Assembly: GCA_902572605.1 (NCBI GenBank)
Contig: CACGGD010000002.1
Span: 124,001 to 188,000 of the forward strand
Direction of reading: 5' to 3'
From: an uncultured Pelagibacteraceae bacterium
GTDB lineage: Bacteria; Pseudomonadota; Alphaproteobacteria; Pelagibacterales; Pelagibacteraceae
Length of the DNA stretch: 64,000 nt
The notes under the pieces were generated by a model. The model had not been told where the DNA came from and searched no databases. It saw nothing but the letters and a program-made list of their open reading frames with translations. Numbering within the stretch: position 1 is the first letter of the stretch; each line of letters opens with the position of its first letter. The translations under genes and the position numbers were made by a program. Positions 32,179 through 41,534 of the stretch are shown here, one piece after another.

Positions 32179-32233
32179 CCTGAGATATATATAAATTATA
32201 AAAAAGACTTTTTAAAGACTTTTGAAAAATAAA

Positions 32234-34051
32234 TTACTCAACAGTGACTGATTTAGCTAGGTTTCTTGGTTTATCTATATCACAACCTTTTAATAGTGCT
32301 ACATGATAAGCCAATAACTGAATCGGAATGGTTAACAATATAGGAGAAAGTAAATTGTCTACAGCTGGAACTCTGATACCAAATCTAATGTTTTCATTCA
32401 TTAATTGTTTTTTGTGATCAGTAATAAATAAAATCTTTCCTCCTCTTGCTATAACTTCTTGCATATTTGAGAGAGTTTTTTCAAAATATTTATCTTTTGG
32501 AGCAATCACAATTACAGGTAGGCCTTCTTCAATTAAAGCTAGAGGACCGTGCTTCATTTCTCCCGCTGGATATCCTTCTGCATGTAGGTAAGACAATTCT
32601 TTAAGTTTTAAAGCTCCCTCTAATGCAATTGGAAAAGATAAACCTCTTCCTAAAAACATAGATCCTTTAGCATCAAGAAATTCTTTAGCCATAGCTTGAA
32701 TATTATTCTCTATTTTTAAACTTTCTTTAATTGACTCAGGAAGAATTTTTAAATTTTTTATGCTATTTTGATATTTTGACTCATCTATATCTTTTCTTAT
32801 TTTAGATATCTTTAAACATAAAATATAAAGAACTAACATTTGACCTAAAAATGCTTTCGTTGAAGCAACACCAATTTCTGGGCCAGCGTGTATTGGAAGA
32901 ACCCAATCAGAGTTTCTTGCAATCGTACTTTCTACTGCGTTTACTATAGAACAAGTTTTTACATTATTTTTTTTGCATATATCTAATGCGGCTGCAGTAT
33001 CTGCTGTTTCTCCAGATTGTGAAACAAATATATACAAATTTTCAGAATTAAATCTTAATTTTCTATATCTAAACTCAGAAGCTATATCAGTTTCAACATC
33101 GATAGATGTTAACTCTTCAAACCAATATTTTGCAACTAGACATGAATGATAAGCAGTTCCACATCCTATTAGAATAATTTTATTAATTTTTTCTGGTTTT
33201 ATTGGAAAGTTATAAATGTTAATATCTTTTTTTAAACTATCAATATATTCATTAATACAATTTTTTGCAGTCGTAGATTGTTCAAATATCTCTTTTGACA
33301 TAAAGTTTTTGTAATCTCCTTTATCAGAAATATTTTCATCATCAGATAAAGCGTATACTTTTTTATTAATCTTTCTTTTATTAACGTCATAAAATTCAAC
33401 TTTGTCTTTGGATAAAACACATAGGTCGCCATCATCTAAATAAGAAATTTTATTAGTCATTGACTTTAGTGCGTAAGAATCTGAACCAAGATAATTTTCT
33501 TTATTTGAATATCCGACAGCCAAAGGACTCCCTCTTCGAGCGCCTATAATTATATCTTTAAAATCTTTAAAAATAATTCCAAGAGCAAAACTACCTTTTA
33601 ATTGTTTCAATGTTTTAAAAACAGACTCTAAAGGCTCATTGTCTTTTAAAGCCTCTGTAATCAATAAAGTTATAACTTCCGTATCTGTTTGAGATTTAAA
33701 TCTTAAACCTTTCGATTCTAATTTTTTTTTTATTTCATCTGAATTTTCTATAATTCCATTGTGGACAACAGAAACAATTTCCGAAGAATGAGGATGTGCG
33801 TTTACTTCGTTAGGTATGCCATGAGTTGCCCATCTAACGTGTCCAATGCCAAGATTTCCATTTGATGGTGTTTTAAATAAAATCTTCTCTAGTTCTTCAA
33901 CTCTACCTGAACATTTTTTTTCACTTATTTCATTTTTACTTATTGTGGCTAATCCAGCAGAATCATATCCTCTGTATTCCAATTTTTTTAATGAATTTAT
34001 AATATTCATTGAAACTGGTTTACTACTTGCTATTCCAATAATCCCACACAT
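32234..34051 (-). CDS. glmS: Glutamine-fructose-6-phosphate aminotransferase
   Basis: MCGIIGIAS, LEYRGYDSAGLA, GHVRWATHGIPNEVNAHPH, SQSGETADTAAAL, KSVTVE terminus. Confidence 0.98.
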   Translation of the reverse strand: MCGIIGIASSKPVSMNIINSLKKLEYRGYDSAGLATISKNEISEKKCSGRVEELEKILFKTPSNGNLGIGHVRWATHGIPNEVNAHPHSSEIVSVVHNGIIENSDEIKKKLESKGLRFKSQTDTEVITLLITEALKDNEPLESVFKTLKQLKGSFALGIIFKDFKDIIIGARRGSPLAVGYSNKENYLGSDSYALKSMTNKISYLDDGDLCVLSKDKVEFYDVNKRKINKKVYALSDDENISDKGDYKNFMSKEIFEQSTTAKNCINEYIDSLKKDINIYNFPIKPEKINKIILIGCGTAYHSCLVAKYWFEELTSIDVETDIASEFRYRKLRFNSENLYIFVSQSGETADTAAALDICKKNNVKTCSIVNAVESTIARNSDWVLPIHAGPEIGVASTKAFLGQMLVLYILCLKISKIRKDIDESKYQNSIKNLKILPESIKESLKIENNIQAMAKEFLDAKGSMFLGRGLSFPIALEGALKLKELSYLHAEGYPAGEMKHGPLALIEEGLPVIVIAPKDKYFEKTLSNMQEVIARGGKILFITDHKKQLMNENIRFGIRVPAVDNLLSPILLTIPIQLLAYHVALLKGCDIDKPRNLAKSVTVE

Positions 34052-34698
34052 TATTTTTTCTTTTTTCTTTTATAGTTTTTGATTTCGTTTTGAAATGCTC
34101 TTGTAATTGCTAGAGAGTCTTTTTTTACATTTCTAGTTATTACCGAACCAGCTCCAATTATAGAATTTTTTTCTAATTTAACTGGGGCTACAAGGGCTGA
34201 ATTAGAGCCTACAAAAACATTGTCAGATATTTTTGTCTTAGATTTCTTAATACCATCGTAGTTGCAAGTAATTGTGCCAGCTCCAATATTTGAATTTTTT
34301 CCTATTACAGTATCGCCGATATAAGAAAGATGATTAACTTTCGAATTAGTATTAATGCTTGATTTTTTTGTTTCTACAAAATTTCCAATTTTCGTATTTG
34401 ACTTTAAAATAGTACCTGGTCTTAATCTTGCGTATGGACCAACAACTACATTGTTTTCAATTCTAGTTCCTTCAATGTGCGTAAAAGATTTTATGTAACT
34501 ATTATCGCCAATTTTTACTTTAGCTCCAATCACTACGTAAGGTTCTACAGTTACATTTTTTCCAAAAAAAGTGTCTTTAGATAAAAAAATTGTCTCTGGA
34601 GCAATCAAGTTAACCCCCTTCTTTAAAGCTTTATTTCTTAAAAGTTCTTGCGAAAGTCTATATGAGTTAGCCTTATTTAATTTATTATTTGTATTCAT
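34051..34698 (-). CDS. GlmU-type left-handed beta-helix acetyltransferase domain only (no uridyltransferase domain)
   Basis: YARLRPGTILKSNTKIGNFVETKKSSI...VNHLSYIGDTVIGKNSNIGAGTITCNYDGIKKSKTKISDNVFVGSNSALVAPV; upstream gene on the opposite strand leaves no room for the N-terminal domain. ORF track starts at 34740. Confidence 0.88.
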   Translation of the reverse strand: MNTNNKLNKANSYRLSQELLRNKALKKGVNLIAPETIFLSKDTFFGKNVTVEPYVVIGAKVKIGDNSYIKSFTHIEGTRIENNVVVGPYARLRPGTILKSNTKIGNFVETKKSSINTNSKVNHLSYIGDTVIGKNSNIGAGTITCNYDGIKKSKTKISDNVFVGSNSALVAPVKLEKNSIIGAGSVITRNVKKDSLAITRAFQNEIKNYKRKKKK

Positions 34699-34767
34699 AG
34701 AATTTTTCTTTACATTATTAATGTAACTGAAATAAGTCACAAAATATTTCTTTTTAATACTTTAAAA

Positions 34768-35430
34768 ATGACTCAAAATTTAACAATTTTATTCGATTTG
34801 GATGGAACGATTATTAACACAGCTCCCGATTTAATGGCAGCACATAACCACGTAATGAGAAAATTTGGATATGAAGAAAAAAAAATGGAGGATATTAAAA
34901 CTCTTGCAGGTAAAGGTGCCTGGGTAATGATGCAAAGATCTTTTAAAGAAAAAATAAATGATGAAAGTTTAAAAAAAAATATGACAAAGGAATTTATTGA
35001 TTATTATTCTAAGAATATTGACAGAAATAGTAAACCTATAAACGGCCTTGTTGACTTTCTTAAATGGGCGAAATCAAAAAAAATTGTTATGGCAATATGT
35101 ACTAATAAACAAGAAAGATTAGCAAATGATCTTTTAATTAAACTTGATTTAATGAAATATTTTGATTTTGTAGCAGGATCTGACACGTTTGATTTTAACA
35201 AACCAGATGCTAGACACTTAACAAATGTTGTTGAAATATTAGAAGGTAATTTAAAGAAAACAATTATGGTAGGAGATAGTGAAGTTGATGAAATTGCAGC
35301 AGTAAATGCTAAGCTACCTTTTATATTAGTAGAAGATGGGTACACAGGCAAATCACCAAAAGAAATAAAACACGACTACTTGATCAAAGATTTTGTAAAT
35401 TTTGATAAAATTATCAATAATTATCTATGA
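34768..35430 (+). CDS. gph: HAD-family phosphoglycolate phosphatase-like protein
   Basis: ILFDLDGTIINTAPDL, MAICTNKQERLANDLL, IMVGDSEVDEIAAVNA. Confidence 0.85.
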   Translation: MTQNLTILFDLDGTIINTAPDLMAAHNHVMRKFGYEEKKMEDIKTLAGKGAWVMMQRSFKEKINDESLKKNMTKEFIDYYSKNIDRNSKPINGLVDFLKWAKSKKIVMAICTNKQERLANDLLIKLDLMKYFDFVAGSDTFDFNKPDARHLTNVVEILEGNLKKTIMVGDSEVDEIAAVNAKLPFILVEDGYTGKSPKEIKHDYLIKDFVNFDKIINNYL

Positions 35431-36026
35431 TTTCATTTGCATTATTATCAGCTTTATCAACATATTATTTTATTATGTTTGTTACTCCCGGTCCTAATAA
35501 CGCAATGCTCACTGCTTCTGGCATGAAATTTGGTTTTGTAAAAACACTTCCACATTTAATAGGAATTCCAACTGGTCATATAATTCAAATATCTTTAGTT
35601 TGCTTAGGTTTAGGAAATTTATTTATTCGATTTCCAGAATTACAATTTTATTTAAAAATTATTTGTTTTTTTTATTTACTGTATTTGAGTTGGACAATAT
35701 TAGGTTCTCTAAGCTTAACTAAAAAAAAAAGTGGAAGACCTTTAAAGTTGTATGAAGCTGCTTTATTTCAATTTATCAATCCTAAAGCTTGGACTATTGC
35801 TATAACGGTTGTATCTGCTTTTTTTCCTTCAGAAGAAAATTTTTATTTAGCAACTATTTTTTTGACTTCTACTGCAGCTTTAATATGTTTTCCATCTATC
35901 TGTATTTGGGCAATTTTTGGAAATAGTCTAAGACTTTATATTAATAACACTAAAACCAAAAAAATAATTGAGTATATTCTTGCAATACTATTGTTTGTAA
36001 CTGCTAGTTATATTTTGATTAAATAA
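35427..36026 (+). CDS. LysE/RhtB-family amino-acid exporter
   Basis: FVTPGPNNAMLTASGMKFGFVKTLPHLIGIPTGH, FQFINPKAWTIAITVVSAF. Confidence 0.9.
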   Translation: MISFALLSALSTYYFIMFVTPGPNNAMLTASGMKFGFVKTLPHLIGIPTGHIIQISLVCLGLGNLFIRFPELQFYLKIICFFYLLYLSWTILGSLSLTKKKSGRPLKLYEAALFQFINPKAWTIAITVVSAFFPSEENFYLATIFLTSTAALICFPSICIWAIFGNSLRLYINNTKTKKIIEYILAILLFVTASYILIK

Positions 36027-36065
36027 TCTTTGATTTTTTAAATTCTCTCTAATATAAAACTTCTA

Positions 36066-36962
36066 ATGCATTTTACAAAAAAGACTAATATTGAAAAACG
36101 CTCTGATCTAGTAAAGTTATTAAAATCAAATAAACTCCTTAGATTTCCCGGTGCCTATAACCCTTTATGTGCAAAAGTTATTTCTGAAATAGGATTTGAC
36201 GGTGTTTATATTTCAGGTGGTGTTATGTCTAATGATTTAGGAATACCAGATATAGGTTTAACAACGTTAAACCAAGTAAGTTATAGATCTGAACAAATAG
36301 CTAAAGTTACAGATTTACCCTCAATAGTTGATGCTGATACCGGATTTAAAAATTGTGAAAAAACTGTTTCAACATTTGAAAGTAAAGGTTTATCTGGATG
36401 TCATATAGAAGATCAAATTGATGAAAAAAGATGCGGACATTTAGATAACAAAGAGCTTATTTCCACAAAAGAAATGGTTGAAAAAATTAAAATCGCTGTA
36501 AAAACAAGAAAAGATAAAAACTTTTTAATTATAGTAAGAACTGATGCTAATTTAGTTGAGGGACTAGATAAGACAATAAACAGAATTAAATCATACGAAG
36601 ATGCAGGCGCAGATATGATATTTCCTGAAGCAATGAAAAATGAAAGCGAGTTTGAAAAGGTAAGAAAAAACACCAAAGGATATTTATTAGCTAATATGAC
36701 AGAGTTTGGTAAATCTAAATTATTAGATAAAAAACAATTAGAAAATCTTGGATATAATTTGGTTATATATCCTGTAACAACTCAAAGGTTGGCTATGAAA
36801 AGCGTAGAAGATGGTCTTAAATCTATTTTTAAGGAGGGACATCAAAACAATATTATAGACAAGATGCAAACTAGAAAAAGGTTGTACGAATTAGTAGAAT
36901 ATGAGAAGTACAATACGCCTGGAAAAAAAATAACTGATTTTTCCACCGAAGGACATGAATAA
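36066..36962 (+). CDS. prpB: Methylisocitrate lyase-like (ICL/PEP-mutase superfamily)
   Basis: FPGAYNPLCAKVISEIGFDGVYISGGVMSNDLGIPDIGLTTLNQV, IVDADTGFKN, EDQIDEKRCGHLDNKELIS. Confidence 0.9.
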   Translation: MHFTKKTNIEKRSDLVKLLKSNKLLRFPGAYNPLCAKVISEIGFDGVYISGGVMSNDLGIPDIGLTTLNQVSYRSEQIAKVTDLPSIVDADTGFKNCEKTVSTFESKGLSGCHIEDQIDEKRCGHLDNKELISTKEMVEKIKIAVKTRKDKNFLIIVRTDANLVEGLDKTINRIKSYEDAGADMIFPEAMKNESEFEKVRKNTKGYLLANMTEFGKSKLLDKKQLENLGYNLVIYPVTTQRLAMKSVEDGLKSIFKEGHQNNIIDKMQTRKRLYELVEYEKYNTPGKKITDFSTEGHE

Positions 36963-38086
36963 TGAGTGAAGAAATTAAAAAAGGTCTATTAGGAATTGTT
37001 GTAGATGAAACTACGATTTCCCACGTTGTTCCAGAATTAAGCGCGTTGACTTACAGAGGTTATAAAGTTCAAGATCTCTGTGATAAATGTGACTTCGAAG
37101 AAGTTGCATTTTTAGTTCTTCATGGAGAACTTCCAAGTAAAAAACAGCTAAAAAAATTTATTAAGGATGAAAGATCAAACAGAAAACTATCTAAAACTAT
37201 AATAAAGAATATTCAACAAATGCCAAAAAATGCTCATCCTATGGATGTGATTAGAACTTGTGTTAGCTTAATGGCATTAGAGGACAAAGATACTAAAGAT
37301 AACTCTCCTAAAGCCAATATGAGAAAAGCTTTAAGAATTTTTTCTCAAACTCCAACTGCAGTTGCGGCATACTTTAGAGCTAGAAAAGGAAAAAAAATAA
37401 TATCTCCTAGTAAGAAATTATCCTTTTCAGAGAATTTTTTTAAAATGATGTTTAACAAAGTGCCTGACAAAGAAATTGTTAGAGCATTTGACATCTCTTT
37501 AATTTTATACGCTGAACATAGCTTTAATGTTTCTACTTTTACCGCTAGGACTATTACAAGTAGTTTATCGGATCTACATGGAGCAATTACTGGAGCAATA
37601 GCATCTTTAAAAGGGCCTCTTCATGGTGGTGCAAATGAAGCAGTAATGCACATGATGAAAGAAATAGGTAAGCCAGAAAAAGCTAAAGCGTGGATAGAAA
37701 ATGCATTAGCAAAGAAAAAAGTAGTAATGGGTTTCGGTCATAGAGTTTATAGAACAGGTGACTCTAGAGTGCCGACAATGAAACATTATATGTTTAAAGT
37801 GGCAAAACTTTTGAAAAAAGAAAAGTACACTAAAATGTATGAAATTTTAGAAAAAGTAATGATAGATAGAAAAAATATCCATCCCAATGTAGATTTCCCT
37901 TGTGGTCCTACTTACTACATGATGGGCATCGATATAGACTTTTATACTCCAATATTTGTCATGTCTCGAATTACTGGCTGGTCAGCTCATATCATGGAAC
38001 AACATACTTCAAACAAATTAATTAGACCTCTATCTAAATATAAAGGAAAAGAAGTAAGAGAAGTAATGTTGTTAAATCAAAGATAA
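36962..38086 (+). CDS. prpC: 2-methylcitrate synthase / citrate synthase family
   Basis: LTYRGYKVQDLCDKCDFEEVAFLVLHGELPS, LHGGANEAVMHMMKEIG, MGFGHRVYRTGDSRVP; adjacent to prpB. Confidence 0.9.
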   Translation: MSEEIKKGLLGIVVDETTISHVVPELSALTYRGYKVQDLCDKCDFEEVAFLVLHGELPSKKQLKKFIKDERSNRKLSKTIIKNIQQMPKNAHPMDVIRTCVSLMALEDKDTKDNSPKANMRKALRIFSQTPTAVAAYFRARKGKKIISPSKKLSFSENFFKMMFNKVPDKEIVRAFDISLILYAEHSFNVSTFTARTITSSLSDLHGAITGAIASLKGPLHGGANEAVMHMMKEIGKPEKAKAWIENALAKKKVVMGFGHRVYRTGDSRVPTMKHYMFKVAKLLKKEKYTKMYEILEKVMIDRKNIHPNVDFPCGPTYYMMGIDIDFYTPIFVMSRITGWSAHIMEQHTSNKLIRPLSKYKGKEVREVMLLNQR

Positions 38087-39262
38087 ATGATCGATAAAAT
38101 ATTTCCTGAAACGTTAAAGATTTTATCTACTCTTATAAAATTTAAAACAACGTCTGGTACGTCAAATCTTGAACTAATTAAATATTGTGAGAAAAAATTA
38201 GAAGAAGTTGGAGCAAAATCCTTTAAAACTTTTAATGAATCTGGTTCTCAAGCCAATTTATTTTCAACAATTGGTGATAAAGATAATTCTAATAATAAAG
38301 GAATTATCCTGTCAGGACATACAGATGTAGTTCCTGCACTATCTAGCGAATGGACTTCTGATCCGTATATATCAAGGGAAAAAGATAATAAAGTTTATGG
38401 CCGAGGGACATGTGATATGAAAGGTTTTATCGCTTGTACTTTAGCAGTTGCACCTTTATTTGCTTCTAAAAAATTAAAAGTACCAATTCATTTTTCTTAT
38501 ACATTTGATGAAGAAACTGGTTGTTTGGGAGCACCATTCGTTTTAGCTGACTTAAAAAAAAGAAATGTTAATTTTTCTGCTTGTATAATTGGTGAACCAA
38601 CAAGAATGAAAGCTATAACTGCTCACAAAGGATACAATGAATACATAACTCACTTTACTGGATTGTCTGGACACGCTTCCAACCCTGAAAATGGTATTAG
38701 TGCTATTGAATATGCTATTCGATACAGTAACAAACTTATTGAATTGAGGGATGAATTAAAAAAAAGAAACTCAAAAAAAACATCTTTTTCTCCTTCTTAT
38801 TCGACTCTTCAAATAGGAAAAATTTCTGGAGGAATAGGAGCAAATGTAATTCCGGATCAATGTTCTCTTGAATGGGAAGTTAGACCTATCAATAAAGATG
38901 ACGGGGATTTTGTTAGCAAGAATATTGATTCTTTTGCCAAAGATATTTTGTTACCTGAAATGAAAAAAAATAATCCAAAAGGAAATATCAAAAAGGAAAT
39001 AATTGGTGAGGTAGTTGGTTTTAATAAAGAAGAAAAATCAGAAGCTGCAAATCTTGTTTGTAATCTCACTGGAGATAATGCAAAAGAAACAATGTCATTT
39101 GGTACTGAAGCAGGTCTATTTCAAAATTCTGGAATAAGCACTGTTATTTGTGGACCTGGATCTATTGAGCAAGCTCACACGGTGGACGAATATATCACCT
39201 TTGATCAACTAAAAAAGTGTCTTAAAATGCTTATCTCTTTACAAGAAAAAATGGTTAATTAA
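38087..39262 (+). CDS. argE: Acetylornithine deacetylase / M20 peptidase
   Basis: GIILSGHTDVVPA, VYGRGTCDMKGFIAC, FDEETGCLGAPF, IIGEPTRMKAITAHKGYNEY. Confidence 0.88.
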   Translation: MIDKIFPETLKILSTLIKFKTTSGTSNLELIKYCEKKLEEVGAKSFKTFNESGSQANLFSTIGDKDNSNNKGIILSGHTDVVPALSSEWTSDPYISREKDNKVYGRGTCDMKGFIACTLAVAPLFASKKLKVPIHFSYTFDEETGCLGAPFVLADLKKRNVNFSACIIGEPTRMKAITAHKGYNEYITHFTGLSGHASNPENGISAIEYAIRYSNKLIELRDELKKRNSKKTSFSPSYSTLQIGKISGGIGANVIPDQCSLEWEVRPINKDDGDFVSKNIDSFAKDILLPEMKKNNPKGNIKKEIIGEVVGFNKEEKSEAANLVCNLTGDNAKETMSFGTEAGLFQNSGISTVICGPGSIEQAHTVDEYITFDQLKKCLKMLISLQEKMVN

Positions 39263-39286
39263 ATTTAACATTTTTAAAGTATTGAT

Positions 39287-40024
39287 ATGAGATTATTCCT
39301 TTTTACTTTTTTATTGCTTAAAATTTTTTCACCAGCCTACGGCAATACAATCTATTATTTAACAAAAATACCCAATCTACAAGTATACGATCTTACAGCT
39401 TCGAATGGCATTAAATATCTTAAAGCTGAAAAATCATTTAAGGTTGGAATAGTCAAAAATAATGTTCAGTGTAATAAACCCAGTGAAAATAATATTAAAA
39501 ATAAATTTAATCTAATAAAAAGTAATTTAGAAAAATATGAAAAAAATTTTTTAGAAAAAATAAACCTTAAATATGTTGTGCTTTGTGAAAACCTTAAAGT
39601 ATCAGACATTAGAACTGCGGGTGTACCAAATCATAAAGTTAAAACACTTATTATTGATATCAAATCTGATCCGAGATACTTTGAAAGGTCAATTCATCAT
39701 GAGCTTTTTCATATGGCTGATGAAAGTTATGGTAACTTATTTTCATATGATGAATGGGAAAAATTTAATATTTCAAATTTTCAATACGCTGAATGTTCAA
39801 CTTGTTCAAATAGATCAGATTTATCTCTAATTAAAGACACTAAAGGATTTATTACTGAATATTCAATGTCTACTGCCTCTGAGGATATGGCGGAAATATT
39901 CTCATTTATGATGACTGATATGGATAATCTATCAATAATGTCTCAAAAAGACTCTATATTAAATAACAAAATTAATTTTATAGTAAGTGAAATTCGAAAA
40001 ATAGATAATAACTTTAAATTTTAA
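39287..40024 (+). CDS. Putative secreted zinc-dependent metallopeptidase
   Basis: N-terminal signal-like segment; HELFHMAD (HExxH); downstream SEDMAEIFSFMM. Confidence 0.6.
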   Translation: MRLFLFTFLLLKIFSPAYGNTIYYLTKIPNLQVYDLTASNGIKYLKAEKSFKVGIVKNNVQCNKPSENNIKNKFNLIKSNLEKYEKNFLEKINLKYVVLCENLKVSDIRTAGVPNHKVKTLIIDIKSDPRYFERSIHHELFHMADESYGNLFSYDEWEKFNISNFQYAECSTCSNRSDLSLIKDTKGFITEYSMSTASEDMAEIFSFMMTDMDNLSIMSQKDSILNNKINFIVSEIRKIDNNFKF

Positions 40025-40027
40025 TAA

Positions 40028-40675
40028 ATGATTGAAAAAGTAAAACAAACAACTTCGGAAAAATTATTATTAGCTTTGTTTATAATTTTAGGAATTATAG
40101 CTATTTACATATTTGTAATATTACCACAAAAATGTTTATTCATTAAAGACTATGACCCCAATAAAATTTTTTTTCAAAATCCTGAAAATATTGTTGTTTT
40201 AAATGTAGATTGTGGAAATATTATAATTAAACTATATCCAGAAATTTCCCCAAAATCTGTCAAAAGATTTAAAATGTTAATTGAGTCAAGTAAGTATGAT
40301 GATATTGCTTTTCACCGAGTTATAAAAAATGTTTTAGTTCAATCCGGTGATTTAGAATTTGGAAGAAAAGATAATTTTAACTATCTTTATATAGGATCAG
40401 GAAAATCAGGATTTGGAACTATCAAATCGGAATTAAATAATCTTGTTGATTTTAAAATAGGAACTGTTGGCATGGCCAGAACAAATGAATTAAATACAGA
40501 AGATAGCCAGTTTTTTATTTTACTTGAGGATGCCCCTTTATTTAAAGGAGAGTATACGCCTATAGGAGAAGTAATTTATGGTTTAGAGATTTTAGGCACT
40601 ATAACTGATGATCATAGGAGAGAGTATGTCCTTAGACCTGATTTTATAAATTCTTTTAAATTACTTCAAGATTAA
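40028..40675 (+). CDS. Membrane-anchored cyclophilin-type peptidyl-prolyl isomerase
   Basis: N-terminal TM; FHRVIKNVLVQSGDLEFG, GTVGMARTNELNTEDSQFFILLEDAPLFKGEYTPIGEVIYGLEIL. Confidence 0.85.
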   Translation: MIEKVKQTTSEKLLLALFIILGIIAIYIFVILPQKCLFIKDYDPNKIFFQNPENIVVLNVDCGNIIIKLYPEISPKSVKRFKMLIESSKYDDIAFHRVIKNVLVQSGDLEFGRKDNFNYLYIGSGKSGFGTIKSELNNLVDFKIGTVGMARTNELNTEDSQFFILLEDAPLFKGEYTPIGEVIYGLEILGTITDDHRREYVLRPDFINSFKLLQD

Positions 40676-40677
40676 AT

Positions 40678-41532
40678 TTATCTGTTAATTCCTCTTATTC
40701 TTTCAGACCTTCTCCTTAAAAGTTCTGCAGCAATCAAGACTAAAGTTGATAAAAGAATTAAACAAGTAGCAACAGATAATATTGTTGGACTTAGTTGTTC
40801 TCTCAAGCCAGTCCACATTTGAATTGGAATAGTTGTATTATCTAATCCAGCTAAGAATAACACAATAACAACTTCGTCAAAAGATGTAACAAATGCAAAT
40901 AAAGCTCCAGAAATAACTCCAGGTAAAATAAGTGGTAGCGTTATTTTCATGAAAGTGTTTACAGGGTTGCTTCCAAGACTTGCTGCAGCTCTTGTAACAC
41001 TATGATCAAATCCTGATAATGTAGCAGTAACTGTAATTACTACGAATGGAGTTCCCAATATTATATGTGCTAACACTATTCCTGTGTGAGTTGCTGCTAA
41101 GCCTGCTTTAGCCATAAAAAAGAAAATTGCTACTCCTGAAATAATTAATGGAACAATCATAGGGGAAATTAAAGTAGCCATTATTATTCCTTTATAAGGC
41201 ATATATCTGCTGCTTAATCCCAAGGCTGCAACTGTTCCAAGAATAACAGCTCCTATTGTTGCAAATATTGCTATAAAAAAACTATTTTTTGCAGCTAATC
41301 CCCAAGGATTTTTTGTTCCATAAACCATGTCCTTATACCACCTTAAAGAGAAAGCATCTGGATCTAATCTTTTCATTCCATCTGTTATTACTAAAAATTC
41401 TTCTGCATTAAATGATAATGGAAAAATTACAAACAAAGGTGCAATTAAAAAGAAAAAAACACAACCGCATATAAAAAGATAAAAATAATGCCATACTCTA
41501 TAATGTGGTTCTGTATATTTTGGTAAAGCCAT
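40678..41532 (-). CDS. ABC transporter permease (PotC-like)
   Basis: Multi-TM; RAAASLGSNPVNTFMKITLPLILPGVISGALFAFVTSFDEVVIVLFL. Confidence 0.9.
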   Translation of the reverse strand: MALPKYTEPHYRVWHYFYLFICGCVFFFLIAPLFVIFPLSFNAEEFLVITDGMKRLDPDAFSLRWYKDMVYGTKNPWGLAAKNSFFIAIFATIGAVILGTVAALGLSSRYMPYKGIIMATLISPMIVPLIISGVAIFFFMAKAGLAATHTGIVLAHIILGTPFVVITVTATLSGFDHSVTRAAASLGSNPVNTFMKITLPLILPGVISGALFAFVTSFDEVVIVLFLAGLDNTTIPIQMWTGLREQLSPTILSVATCLILLSTLVLIAAELLRRRSERIRGINR

Positions 41533-41534
41533 AT

